Shown here in pieces: positions 56,606-64,000 of a stretch of DNA of 64,000 nt. The position numbers were made by a program, and so were the translations under genes. Under the pieces are notes generated by a model, which ran no database searches, had not been told where the DNA came from, and saw only the letters and a program-made list of their open reading frames with translations. The DNA is from an uncultured Bacteroidota bacterium (GTDB taxonomy: Bacteria; Bacteroidota; Bacteroidia; Bacteroidales; UBA932). Positions within the stretch are counted from its first letter, which is position 1. Every line of letters starts with the position of its first letter. The DNA lies in contig CALGSW010000016.1 of assembly GCA_937901965.1 (NCBI GenBank), positions 1 to 64,000 of the forward strand. Reading direction: 5' to 3'.

Positions 56606-59600
56606 TTATTCCTCCTCAGTATTTACAATTACCCTAACATCGCATCTCAGGCATCTGGAGGCCTCAGCATAAGCTTGTTCTTTAGTATAGCCGAGGTTTA
56701 TCTCCTTGAAGTTACCTGTTCTCTCCTCAAGAGGCCGTTTTATGGTATAGTGTCTGTTGCCTCCCTCCGGTTTCAAAGGTACCTCATCGCTATATTCAAA
56801 TCCTCTGAACAACTTATGGAACCTTCTCTTGTTCATTAATTTCCAGTCAATAACCTCTGCAGCCTTCTTGGCAATACCCATTGCCTCTGCAGCTGTAGCA
56901 GGGCCGGTAACAGCATCTCCAACTGCATATATTCTTGGGTGGTTTGTAATATAGGTAAAGTGATCAGCATCAATATTGCCATTACTAACTGTCTTTATTC
57001 CAAACTCTTTTGCAAAAGATGCATCTACCTCTTCACCAACAGCCATAATAACTGTATCGCACGGAAGAATAAAAGATTCACCTGTTGGAACCGGTTTTCT
57101 TCTGTTAGACAGGTCAATCTCTCCACAGGCCATCTTCATAAGTTCAATACCTCTTACCTTGTCATTGGTATCAGCAAGAATTTCTTTGGGTGTACTTAAG
57201 AAGAGGAAGTTAACACCCTCCATCTCTGCTCCTTTGATTTCGTCCTTATTTGCAGGCATATCCGGTTTCATTCTACGGTAAACGACTGTAACTTCAGCAC
57301 CAAAACGCTGTGCAGTGCGGGCAGCATCAATAGCAACATTACCTGCACCCACAACAACAACATGCTTGCCCATATCCGGAACTTTACCCTTTGCAACATC
57401 TTTCAGGAACTCCATCCCCGATAGGACTCCATCAAGGTCGCATCCGTTAATTCCGAGGTTCATATCCTTGTGAGCACCCAGGGCAAGAACAACAATATTG
57501 TAATCGCGTTCCAGCTCATCCATGGTTATATCTTTACCTACTCTTGTGTTAAACACGAAGTTCACACCAAGATCCTTTATAAATTTCACCTCATGGTCAA
57601 ACACATCTAAAGGAAGCCTGTATTTAGGTATTCCCCATCTCAATATGCCCCCTGCTTCTGATTCGGCCTCAAAAACAGTAACATCATGTCCTAACCTGAC
57701 CAGATAAAAAGCAGCGGTAAGCCCGGCCGGCCCGGAACCCACAATCGCAATCCGTTTATGAGTCAAAGGCAGTTTCTCTTTAATGAGCCTTTCATATACA
57801 TTCTTTGCGAGCCCTTCATTATAAGCCGTATCTGAAATATATCTGTGAATGTCTCCCTGAGAAACAGATGCATCAATTGCTTCCCGTCTGCATTTCATCT
57901 GACAGTGGAAGTGGCATATCCTGCCTATTGATGAAGGAAGCGGATTATCTCTCAGAGTAGACTCAAAAGCATCCTGCAATTTATCCTCTTTAAGCAGCTG
58001 TAAATATCTCGGGATATTCATGTGCATCGGGCAGCTATTCTCACATAATGCAGAGAAGAGCTCCTGACAGACTCCCGGTTCACACTTCTTCTCAATCATA
58101 TGGTGGTCATACTCATCCCTGAAATAGCGAAGAGTAGTTAACACAGGATTAGGTGCTGTTTGACCCAAGCCGCACAATGCAGTAGATTTTATTACTTTTC
58201 CAAGGTTTTCCAATGCGCGTATATCTGCCTCAGTTGCCTTACCTTCCGTGAATTTGTTGATTATTCTTAGTGTCTGAGCCAGCCCCTCTCTGCAAGGTGT
58301 ACACTTACCGCAAGACTCTCCATTGGAAAACTCGGTAAAATATCTGGCAACGTCTACCATACAGTTGTCCTGATCCATTACAACCATACCTCCTGAACCC
58401 ATAATAGATCCAAGTGAACTCAACGATTCATAGTCTACAGGTGTATTCAGGTAATCAACAGGTATGCAGCCTCCGGACGGGCCTCCGGACTGTACAGCTT
58501 TTACCCTCTTCTGGGTTCCAGTACCCTCCCCTATTTTAAAAACAATAGTCTCTAAAGTGGAGCCTAACGGTAACTCAATAAGGCCGGTATTCTTAACCTT
58601 TCCCACCAGTGAGAATACCTTTGTCCCTGCGCTCTTTTCAGTTCCGGTAATTGTAAACCACTCGCCACCTTTTGAAATAACCACCGGAATATTGCACCAG
58701 GTCTCCACATTGTTAATATTTGTAGGCATTCCGTATAGCCCCTTTTCTGCCGGATACGGAGGGCGCGGAGATGGCCGCCCGGCCTTACCCTCAATACTGT
58801 GGATAAGGGCTGTCTCCTCCCCGCACACAAATGCTCCTGCTCCTTCAACTATCTCAAGATCAAAACTGAATCCTGAATTCAATATGTTTTCTCCCAGCAA
58901 TCCATAGATTTTCGCCTGCTCAATGGCACTCTTAAGCCTTCTTACTGCAAGCGGATACTCGGCCCTGATATAGACAACGCCTTTTGTTGCACCCATTGCA
59001 AAAGCTCCAATTGTCATACCTTCCAGCAGCATAAACGGATCACTCTCGATTTCGTTTCTATTCATAAAAGCACCCGGATCTCCCTCATCTGCATTACAGA
59101 TAATATATTTCTGAGGGGCCTCCCTTTTTGCCATCATCTCCCACTTTATTCCTGTAGGGAATCCGGCACCTCCTCTGCCTCTCAGCCTGGAGCTCTTTAC
59201 CTCTTCAACCACACCGGATGGTGTCATCTCAAAGAGAGCCCTGTAAAGTGGCTGATATCCTCCTACTGCTATGTACTCTTCAATATCATCAGGAGCAATA
59301 AGCCCGCAATTTCTGAGTACAATCTTCTTCTGCCATTTAAAAAACGGAATCTCGTTCCACAGTGGATATTCAGTAAGTCCTCTGCCAAACTCAAACTTAC
59401 CTGTAATGAAGTCCCACTCTTCAATCCTGCACAAAACATTCCTGTAGGGCATTATTCCCTTTACAATACCACCTATGACAGGAATTACATCAATTTCAGA
59501 AACATTGTGCATTATAATAAGAGGAAATCCCGGCATATAAATATTTACCAGAGGCTCTTCTGAGCAAAAGCCAAAGCATCCGGTCTTTTTTAGCATTATA

Positions 59601-59770
59601 TCCAGTTCTCTCTCTTTAATAATTCTTTCAAAACTGTCATACAGCAACTCTGCCCCTCTGCCTATCCCGCAAGTACCCATTCCCACAGCAATGTACGGTT
59701 TGTCCGGGAGGATCTTCCTGGAAGCACTCTCCCTGAGTTTATTCAACTCAACTAAGTCTGAGATTCTCAT
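56606..59770 (-). CDS. NuoF-like hydrogenase flavoprotein fused to a GltD/NfnB-like oxidoreductase
   Basis: 1054 residues. N-terminal thioredoxin-like [2Fe-2S] domain (Cys34 in GTCGIG, Cys65 and Cys69 in TGCFGFC). NuoF core about 190-545: FMN site RGRGGAGFPTGIKW (197-210), NADH site ICNADEGDPGAF, FVCGEETALIHSIEG, and a [4Fe-4S] site SCGKCTPC (486-493) plus Cys533. Instead of a short ferredoxin tail, a GltD-type half follows (about 565-1054): cluster-binding Cys at 576, 580, 619, 623, 627, an FAD site VGSGPAGLTAAFYL (677-690), a nucleotide site VGAGNVAIDAARTAQRFG (807-824) followed by YRR, and GDAVTGPATAAEAMGIAKKA. The RR after the second Rossmann motif resembles NADPH-binding GltD proteins. 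It overlaps nuoE by 23 nt and abuts hydA. Inference: it links NADH, NADPH and ferredoxin/H2. Confidence 0.93.
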   Translation of the reverse strand: MRISDLVELNKLRESASRKILPDKPYIAVGMGTCGIGRGAELLYDSFERIIKERELDIMLKKTGCFGFCSEEPLVNIYMPGFPLIIMHNVSEIDVIPVIGGIVKGIMPYRNVLCRIEEWDFITGKFEFGRGLTEYPLWNEIPFFKWQKKIVLRNCGLIAPDDIEEYIAVGGYQPLYRALFEMTPSGVVEEVKSSRLRGRGGAGFPTGIKWEMMAKREAPQKYIICNADEGDPGAFMNRNEIESDPFMLLEGMTIGAFAMGATKGVVYIRAEYPLAVRRLKSAIEQAKIYGLLGENILNSGFSFDLEIVEGAGAFVCGEETALIHSIEGKAGRPSPRPPYPAEKGLYGMPTNINNVETWCNIPVVISKGGEWFTITGTEKSAGTKVFSLVGKVKNTGLIELPLGSTLETIVFKIGEGTGTQKRVKAVQSGGPSGGCIPVDYLNTPVDYESLSSLGSIMGSGGMVVMDQDNCMVDVARYFTEFSNGESCGKCTPCREGLAQTLRIINKFTEGKATEADIRALENLGKVIKSTALCGLGQTAPNPVLTTLRYFRDEYDHHMIEKKCEPGVCQELFSALCENSCPMHMNIPRYLQLLKEDKLQDAFESTLRDNPLPSSIGRICHFHCQMKCRREAIDASVSQGDIHRYISDTAYNEGLAKNVYERLIKEKLPLTHKRIAIVGSGPAGLTAAFYLVRLGHDVTVFEAESEAGGILRWGIPKYRLPLDVFDHEVKFIKDLGVNFVFNTRVGKDITMDELERDYNIVVLALGAHKDMNLGINGCDLDGVLSGMEFLKDVAKGKVPDMGKHVVVVGAGNVAIDAARTAQRFGAEVTVVYRRMKPDMPANKDEIKGAEMEGVNFLFLSTPKEILADTNDKVRGIELMKMACGEIDLSNRRKPVPTGESFILPCDTVIMAVGEEVDASFAKEFGIKTVSNGNIDADHFTYITNHPRIYAVGDAVTGPATAAEAMGIAKKAAEVIDWKLMNKRRFHKLFRGFEYSDEVPLKPEGGNRHYTIKRPLEERTGNFKEINLGYTKEQAYAEASRCLRCDVRVIVNTEEE

Positions 59771-60284
59771 CTTTGTTGTCCTCCTGTAAGTTTTCCAATA
59801 ATTTCTTTATCTGTTCAGAGGTTACGTTACTGTAAATAACTCCATCCACAGCAACAACCGGTGCAAGCGCACACTGGCCAAAACAGGCTACAGTTTTAAC
59901 AGTTATCTGTTTGTCCTCTGTCGTAAAAGAGCTCTCTCCAGAATCAAAGGCCTCTTTACACCCCGGCAGGATAGAGAGATCATCAAGTAAAATTTTAGAA
60001 CCTTTTGTATGACAGGCAGTTCCCCTGCATACGATAATTGTGTGTTTTCCCTGTGGTTTCAGGTTAAAAAAGGAGTAGAAGGTAGCCACGCCATAGATTT
60101 GTGACAGAGGTACCTTTACAGATGAGGAGAGATACTCCATGCTGGAATCGTCAAGAAACTTAAACTCACTGGCCTCCTGTATCTCTTCCATTACAGTAAG
60201 CAGTTCGCCCGGTTTCCCTCTGTGCCTGGAGACAATCTCATCAATAACAGTCGTATTGACTCGGCTTTCTTCGAATGCATTCAT
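59748..60284 (-). CDS. NuoE-like [2Fe-2S] subunit, copy 2
   Basis: 178 residues from MNAFEESR, 16 bp after the upstream hydA stop; the open frame extends to 60359 but would overlap hydA by 59 bp. Helical N terminus, then a thioredoxin-like ferredoxin with VCRGTACHTKGSK (first Cys pair, C-x4-C) and VACFGQCALAPVVAVDG (second pair, C-x3-C). It passes electrons between NuoF and the catalytic subunit, the HydC/HndA role. Stop overlaps the fusion gene start by 23 nt, exactly as in the upstream cassette. Confidence 0.93.
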   Translation of the reverse strand: MNAFEESRVNTTVIDEIVSRHRGKPGELLTVMEEIQEASEFKFLDDSSMEYLSSSVKVPLSQIYGVATFYSFFNLKPQGKHTIIVCRGTACHTKGSKILLDDLSILPGCKEAFDSGESSFTTEDKQITVKTVACFGQCALAPVVAVDGVIYSNVTSEQIKKLLENLQEDNKDENLRLS

Positions 60285-60300
60285 AGGCTCATCTTTTAAG

Positions 60301-62091
60301 TTAAAAATTGGTTCTTTTAATATAAGTTGTGTGCAAAAGCTTATGAGATTTCTCTCCAAGCGGTTTGCCCAGAAACTCTTTGTAAATCTTTATGACCTCA
60401 GGATTCTGATGAGATTTCCTCAGCGGCATACCTGCATCCTCGGCATAAATAGCCTGAGCCCTTCTCTTCCTGATTTCAGGATTAGTAGGAATAGGCTGAC
60501 CTCCGCCGCCAAGACATCCGCCCGGACAGGCCATAAATTCAATAAAATGGTATTTGACCTTGCCGTCACGTACCGCATCCATTACAATTTTTGCATTTGC
60601 AAGGCCATGGGCTACAGCACAATTCAGCTGTACACCATCAAGAAAAGCCCACTCTTTTAAAGGGTCCTCAATTGTAATTGAAGCCTCTTTTACACCCTCC
60701 ATTCCCCTGACCGGTGTAATATTAAGATTTTCAAACGGCACTTCTCTTCCTGTAACAATTTCATATGCAGTTCTAAGCGCAGCCTCCATAACTCCTCCGG
60801 TTGCCCCGAATATTACGCCTGCTCCGGTAGATTCTCCCATAAGTCTGTCAAAACTCATATCCTGAAGCTTAAGGAAATCAATACCTGCCTGTTTAATCAT
60901 TATTGCAAGTTCTCTTGTAGTGAGGACATAATCCACATCTCTGAATCCACTATCCCGCATTTCAGGACGGGCTGCCTCAAACTTTTTCGCCGTACAAGGC
61001 ATTATTGAAACTGACACAATTTTTGACGGGTTAATTTTCCTGGCCTTTGCATAATATGTCTTTACAAGGGCACCAAACATCTGCTGTGGGGATTTGCATG
61101 ATGAGAGATGTCCCAGGAAATCCGGATATATGTGTTCAATAAACTTAATCCATCCCGGGGAGCATGAAGTGGCAAGTGGAAGTTTTACATCTTCCCTCCC
61201 TTCATAAAGTGCATCTTTAAGCCTCATAAGCAACTCAGTACCCTCTTCCATTATTGTAAGGTCGGCAGTAAAGTCCGTATCCATAACAGCGTAGAAACCG
61301 AGTCTCTTGAGTGCTGCAACCATTTTACCTGTTACCCTCTTACCAGGATCAAATCCCAGCTCTTCTCCCAATCCAACTCTAACTGCCGGAGCTGTTTGAA
61401 CAACCACAAATTTATTTTTATCAGCAAGAGCACTCCAAACCTCCTCAATATAATTTTTCTCAGTTAGTGCTCCTGTAGGACAGTGGTTTACACATTGACC
61501 ACAGTTTGTACACACAACATCATTCATTGATTTTTCAAAGAAGGTTGTAATCATTGCATGTTCACCCTTATATGCCATTGTAAGAGCGTTAACACTCTGA
61601 AGCTCCGCGCAGGTCCTTACACATCTCTGACATTTGATACATTTACTGTCATCCTTTATTATTGAAGGAGAGAAGTTGTCAATAGTAAAATTTTTGAAAG
61701 GAATGAGATCAATAAAATCCTGAGTCATTATTTTATAATCAGAGGCAAGCTTTTGTAATTCACAGTTTCCGTTTCTGTAGCAACTGGTGCACTCTGCATT
61801 GTGTTCAGATAGGAGTAATTCAATTATGTGCTTCCTTGAGTTTCTTACTTTTAATGTATTGGTCAATACCTCCATGCCATCTTCACAAGGAGTGGCACAG
61901 GCAGCTGCAAGTCTTTTCTGGCCTGCAATCTCTATTACGCAAACCCGGCAGTTCCCGGCAACGCATAAATCTTTATGATAGCACAGAGTAGGGATAATAA
62001 CTCCGGCCTGATGCGCTGCATCCAATACTGAAGTCCCCGGTTGAACCTCTGTGGTCTCCCCGTTAATTGTTATCTTGATTCTCTTTTCCAT
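60301..62091 (-). CDS. hydA: [FeFe] hydrogenase catalytic subunit, copy 1 (upstream cassette)
   Basis: 596 residues, same modular layout as copy 2. [2Fe-2S] Cys37, 48, 51, 65; His/Cys [4Fe-4S] (EHNAECTSCYRNGNC, 96-110); ferredoxin sites CIKCQRCVRTC (151-161) and CTNCGQCVNHCPTGAL (194-209); H-cluster motifs TSCSPGW (308-314), MPCTAKKFE (364-372) and EFMACPGGCLGGGGQP (518-533); small-subunit tail ending SHKLLHTTYIKR. The L3 motif has Ala before the Cys (MAC) where copy 2 has Thr (MTC). The two copies are clearly homologous throughout but diverged, so they are probably functional isoenzymes. Confidence 0.95.
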   Translation of the reverse strand: MEKRIKITINGETTEVQPGTSVLDAAHQAGVIIPTLCYHKDLCVAGNCRVCVIEIAGQKRLAAACATPCEDGMEVLTNTLKVRNSRKHIIELLLSEHNAECTSCYRNGNCELQKLASDYKIMTQDFIDLIPFKNFTIDNFSPSIIKDDSKCIKCQRCVRTCAELQSVNALTMAYKGEHAMITTFFEKSMNDVVCTNCGQCVNHCPTGALTEKNYIEEVWSALADKNKFVVVQTAPAVRVGLGEELGFDPGKRVTGKMVAALKRLGFYAVMDTDFTADLTIMEEGTELLMRLKDALYEGREDVKLPLATSCSPGWIKFIEHIYPDFLGHLSSCKSPQQMFGALVKTYYAKARKINPSKIVSVSIMPCTAKKFEAARPEMRDSGFRDVDYVLTTRELAIMIKQAGIDFLKLQDMSFDRLMGESTGAGVIFGATGGVMEAALRTAYEIVTGREVPFENLNITPVRGMEGVKEASITIEDPLKEWAFLDGVQLNCAVAHGLANAKIVMDAVRDGKVKYHFIEFMACPGGCLGGGGQPIPTNPEIRKRRAQAIYAEDAGMPLRKSHQNPEVIKIYKEFLGKPLGEKSHKLLHTTYIKRTNF

Positions 62092-62110
62092 TGTTTTTAA
62101 TGTTTTGAGA

Positions 62111-63295
62111 TCAGTATATCATTTCCTCTCTGAAATTCTCAACAATTGACGAGAAGGAGTTTGCAACAGACTGCCCCAGTCCGCACTTGGCAGTAAAGGT
62201 CATGGTCTCGGCAAGTTTGAGCAACTTGTCCAGATAGCCGGCATTCTTCTCGCCTTTCTTTACAGCTTTAATCCCCCTGAGAAGTTGCTGACACCCTACC
62301 CTGCATGGAGTGCACTGCCCACATGACTCCTCAGCAAAGAAATTAAGATAGTTGTCAAGCACATTATACATAGATCTTGAGCTGTTAAAAAGCATCATTG
62401 AACCTCCTGTAGGCAGAGAAATCCCTACCAAACGTCCCTGAAATCCAATTGTAGTTTCATTGAACCTTTTCCTGGGTACAAGAAAGCCGGAAGCACCACC
62501 CACCTGAACCGCCTTGGTATCATCATCGCCAAACTCTTCAACAAAATCTGAGAGACTCATCCCCAGTTCAAGCTCGTATATTCCTGGCCTTGGAGTGTCT
62601 CCTGATACAGAGAATAGCTTTGTCCCTCTGGAGAACTGAACTCCAAGGTCATAAAAACGCTTTGCTCCATATTTAAAAATTGTATAGGTGTGAGCGAGAG
62701 TTTCAACATTGTTGATTACTGTAGGTTTATTCATATATCCGCATGAAGAAGGATATGGCGGTTTATTTCTAGGTTCACCACGTTTACCCTCCATCGATTC
62801 AAAAAGGGCAGTCTCTTCACCACAGATATAGGCTCCGGATCCCATAAAAATTGAGATATTGAAATCAAATCCAATTGATATACAATACTCTTCAAATTCT
62901 TTTATTGCTTTATCTAAATCATCCCTGAGGAAGAAATACTCCCCCCTGAGATAGATAAAACCTTTTTTTGCACCGGTTACATGTCCGCAAACAGCAATGG
63001 CTGTTAGTACCTTGAATGGTACTCTTGATAAGATCTCCCTGTCCTTAAAAGTTCCGGGCTCTCCCTCATCTGCATTACAGATAACATATTTTTCATCTGA
63101 GTCAATTTCAGATGAAACTTTCCATTTGAGGCCGGTGGGGAATCCTGCTCCTCCTCTGCCTTTGAGCTCTGAGCTTATAAGCTCATTAATCAGTTCGTTT
63201 GCTTTTCTGTTAAGGTTCTTCTTCAGAACATCTTTCCAGTCGTTGTCACTTTTAAAAATAAAGTCTGCTCTCTTAAGTAGATGAGTTGTTGACAT
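62111..63295 (-). CDS. Minimal NuoF-like flavoprotein subunit of hydrogenase, copy 1
   Basis: 394 residues from MSTTHLLKR; the frame allows a start at 63313. Only the NuoF core is present: FMN/NADH motifs LKGRGGAGFPTGLKW and VICNADEGEPGTFKDRE, YICGEETALFESMEGKRGEP, SLBB-like part, and [4Fe-4S] SCGQCTPCRVG plus Cys in AKCGLGQS near the end. It lacks both the N-terminal thioredoxin-like domain and any C-terminal ferredoxin or flavoprotein extension, unlike typical HydB of bifurcating hydrogenases. It overlaps nuoE copy 1 by 23 nt and precedes hydA copy 1 by 19 bp. Confidence 0.92.
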   Translation of the reverse strand: MSTTHLLKRADFIFKSDNDWKDVLKKNLNRKANELINELISSELKGRGGAGFPTGLKWKVSSEIDSDEKYVICNADEGEPGTFKDREILSRVPFKVLTAIAVCGHVTGAKKGFIYLRGEYFFLRDDLDKAIKEFEEYCISIGFDFNISIFMGSGAYICGEETALFESMEGKRGEPRNKPPYPSSCGYMNKPTVINNVETLAHTYTIFKYGAKRFYDLGVQFSRGTKLFSVSGDTPRPGIYELELGMSLSDFVEEFGDDDTKAVQVGGASGFLVPRKRFNETTIGFQGRLVGISLPTGGSMMLFNSSRSMYNVLDNYLNFFAEESCGQCTPCRVGCQQLLRGIKAVKKGEKNAGYLDKLLKLAETMTFTAKCGLGQSVANSFSSIVENFREEMIY

Positions 63296-63776
63296 TTTTA
63301 ATTCCTCCACCATTACTGTTTATGTAACTGGTCAGAATATCACGGACTTTTTCCGGAGTTAATTCATTGTACACTTCATTGTTGATAAGCATTGCCGGAG
63401 CTTTGTGACAAAAGCCGAGGCAATTTGTTTGAAGTAGAGAGAAGTTGCCATCCGGAGTTGTTTCACCCACTTTAATCTTAAGGAGATCCTGAATAGTAAG
63501 CAAGATCTGATTCTCTCCTTTCATTGAGCAGGTTATTGTTTTACAAAGCCGGATAATGTATCTGCCCATTTTCTTGTATTCAAGAAAAGAGTAGAAAGTC
63601 GCTGTACCGTATACATCGGCAGCTGGCAGATTAAGTTCTCTTGCAATTTCTGTCATGGAGTACTCAGAGAGGAATTTTTCCTGTTCAACAACCCCCTGTA
63701 ATATTGGCAGCAGACTGCTTCTTTCGCGTCCGTACCTGTCGGCAAGGCGCCTGATAAGATCTGATATGGGTTCCAT
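63273..63776 (-). CDS. NuoE-like [2Fe-2S] subunit, copy 1
   Basis: 167 residues. Helical N terminus (RRLADRYGRERSSLLPILQG), YGTATFYSFLEYKKMG, and the [2Fe-2S] Cys pairs in LCKTITCSMKG (C-x4-C) and NCLGFCHKAPAM (C-x3-C). First gene of the double hydrogenase run. It delivers electrons within the NuoEF-HydA trimer. The upstream 224 bp contain no gene and no perfect -7 box. Confidence 0.93.
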   Translation of the reverse strand: MEPISDLIRRLADRYGRERSSLLPILQGVVEQEKFLSEYSMTEIARELNLPAADVYGTATFYSFLEYKKMGRYIIRLCKTITCSMKGENQILLTIQDLLKIKVGETTPDGNFSLLQTNCLGFCHKAPAMLINNEVYNELTPEKVRDILTSYINSNGGGIKNVNNSST

Positions 63777-64000
63777 TCCTCAGGTTATTAATAATTATAC
63801 TTGAAACGGAGACACAGATTCTGATAGGGCAAGTAAATTTAAATAAATTAAACAATACAATAACTATTAACGACTGTTTAATATCAAAATAATTACACTC
63901 CTATTACAGATTGTAATTAAAAACGCAAAATACTGAAGTAAAAAGTTTAAAATAAATAGTTAGGGTAAAAGCCGGGTTGTTCGTCTTGAATACAGAAAAG
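63777..64000. other. AT-rich upstream region of the hydrogenase run
   Basis: No gene is seen. ATTAAACA (63847-63854) and TGTTTAAT (63875-63882) form a perfect 8-bp inverted repeat with a 20-bp spacer, 71-106 bp upstream of the nuoE start. Two near-promoter boxes (TTATTTTG at 63885-63892 and TATTTTG near 63926) are each one position off the consensus. A regulator site is possible, but none is proven. Confidence 0.4.

Noticed and set aside
59748..60284. Respiratory complex I assignment for the NuoE/NuoF genes
   Set aside because: They alternate with [FeFe] hydrogenase genes and no other nuo subunits are present, so they are hydrogenase diaphorase subunits.
60285..60359. Longer start for nuoE copy 2
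   Set aside because: It would overlap the hydA copy 1 coding end by 59 bp; the start at 60284 leaves a short gap.
1..64000. CRISPR arrays, tRNA genes, transposases, integrases, toxin-antitoxin pairs
   Set aside because: None found by reading. Intergenic space is very limited and no regularly spaced repeats or tRNA-like cloverleaf sequences were noticed, though a tRNAscan run would be more reliable.

Overview
The window comes from a Bacteroidota genome, most likely an anaerobic, fermentative member of the Bacteroidales. Evidence: promoters of the Bacteroidetes type (TAnnTTTG -7 boxes), an STN/carboxypeptidase-regulatory TonB receptor next to a DUF4249 lipoprotein, a FISUMP-domain lipoprotein, a fused aspartate kinase-homoserine dehydrogenase, [FeFe] hydrogenases, and almost no Shine-Dalgarno sequences. 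Genes are densely packed, with many 1-bp gaps and ATGA-type overlaps.

Layout. 1-132: promoter and leader pointing off the left edge, probably those of an rRNA operon. 187-6929 (minus): outer-membrane operon of an unknown periplasmic protein, TonB receptor, DUF4249 lipoprotein, MG2-like protein and ankyrin protein. 6930-7677: gene-free stretch full of inverted and direct repeats. 7678-9289 (plus): two AraC-type regulators separated by a long hairpin. 9316-16846 (minus): aspartate-family amino-acid operon metY-metX-thrA-asd, then parE. The metY leader carries a methionine-rich mini-ORF and several hairpins behind a strong promoter. 17105-26119 (minus): SPOR lipoprotein, gcvT, PAS protein, glyoxalase-like protein, M28 peptidase-TonB fusion, leuS, phzF and two yitT paralogues. 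26221-29583 (plus): DUF389 membrane protein, CapA-like protein, phoH. 29584-32211 (minus): D-aminoacylase-like amidohydrolase and apbE. 32288-35137 (plus): FISUMP lipoprotein, lemA, two TPM-domain proteins. 34994-36253 (minus): metallophosphoesterase whose 3' end overlaps the last TPM gene antisense. 36322-38255 (plus): cation diffusion facilitator and alpha/beta hydrolase. 38247-46482 (minus): rlmN, Ca2+ ATPase, TlpA-like thioredoxin, recX, prfB (programmed +1 frameshift) and class I fumarase. 46549-52614 (plus): recA-trpS-dnaG-metG. 52630-63776 (minus): histidine kinase and two consecutive three-gene [FeFe] hydrogenase cassettes.

The most distinctive system is at the right end. Two NuoE-NuoF-HydA cassettes lie head to tail, and both have the same 23-nt nuoE/nuoF overlap. 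The NuoF of the upstream cassette is a minimal 394-residue protein. That of the downstream cassette has an N-terminal thioredoxin-like [2Fe-2S] domain and is fused at its C terminus to a complete GltD/NfnB-like flavoprotein, giving one 1054-residue polypeptide with two predicted flavin and two predicted nucleotide sites. This suggests a bifurcating hydrogenase with an extra NAD(P)H entry point beside a simpler isoenzyme. The other strong candidate for undescribed biology is the metY leader, which looks like a methionine-tRNA-sensing attenuator or an unclassified riboswitch. No tRNA gene, CRISPR array, transposase or integrase was seen.
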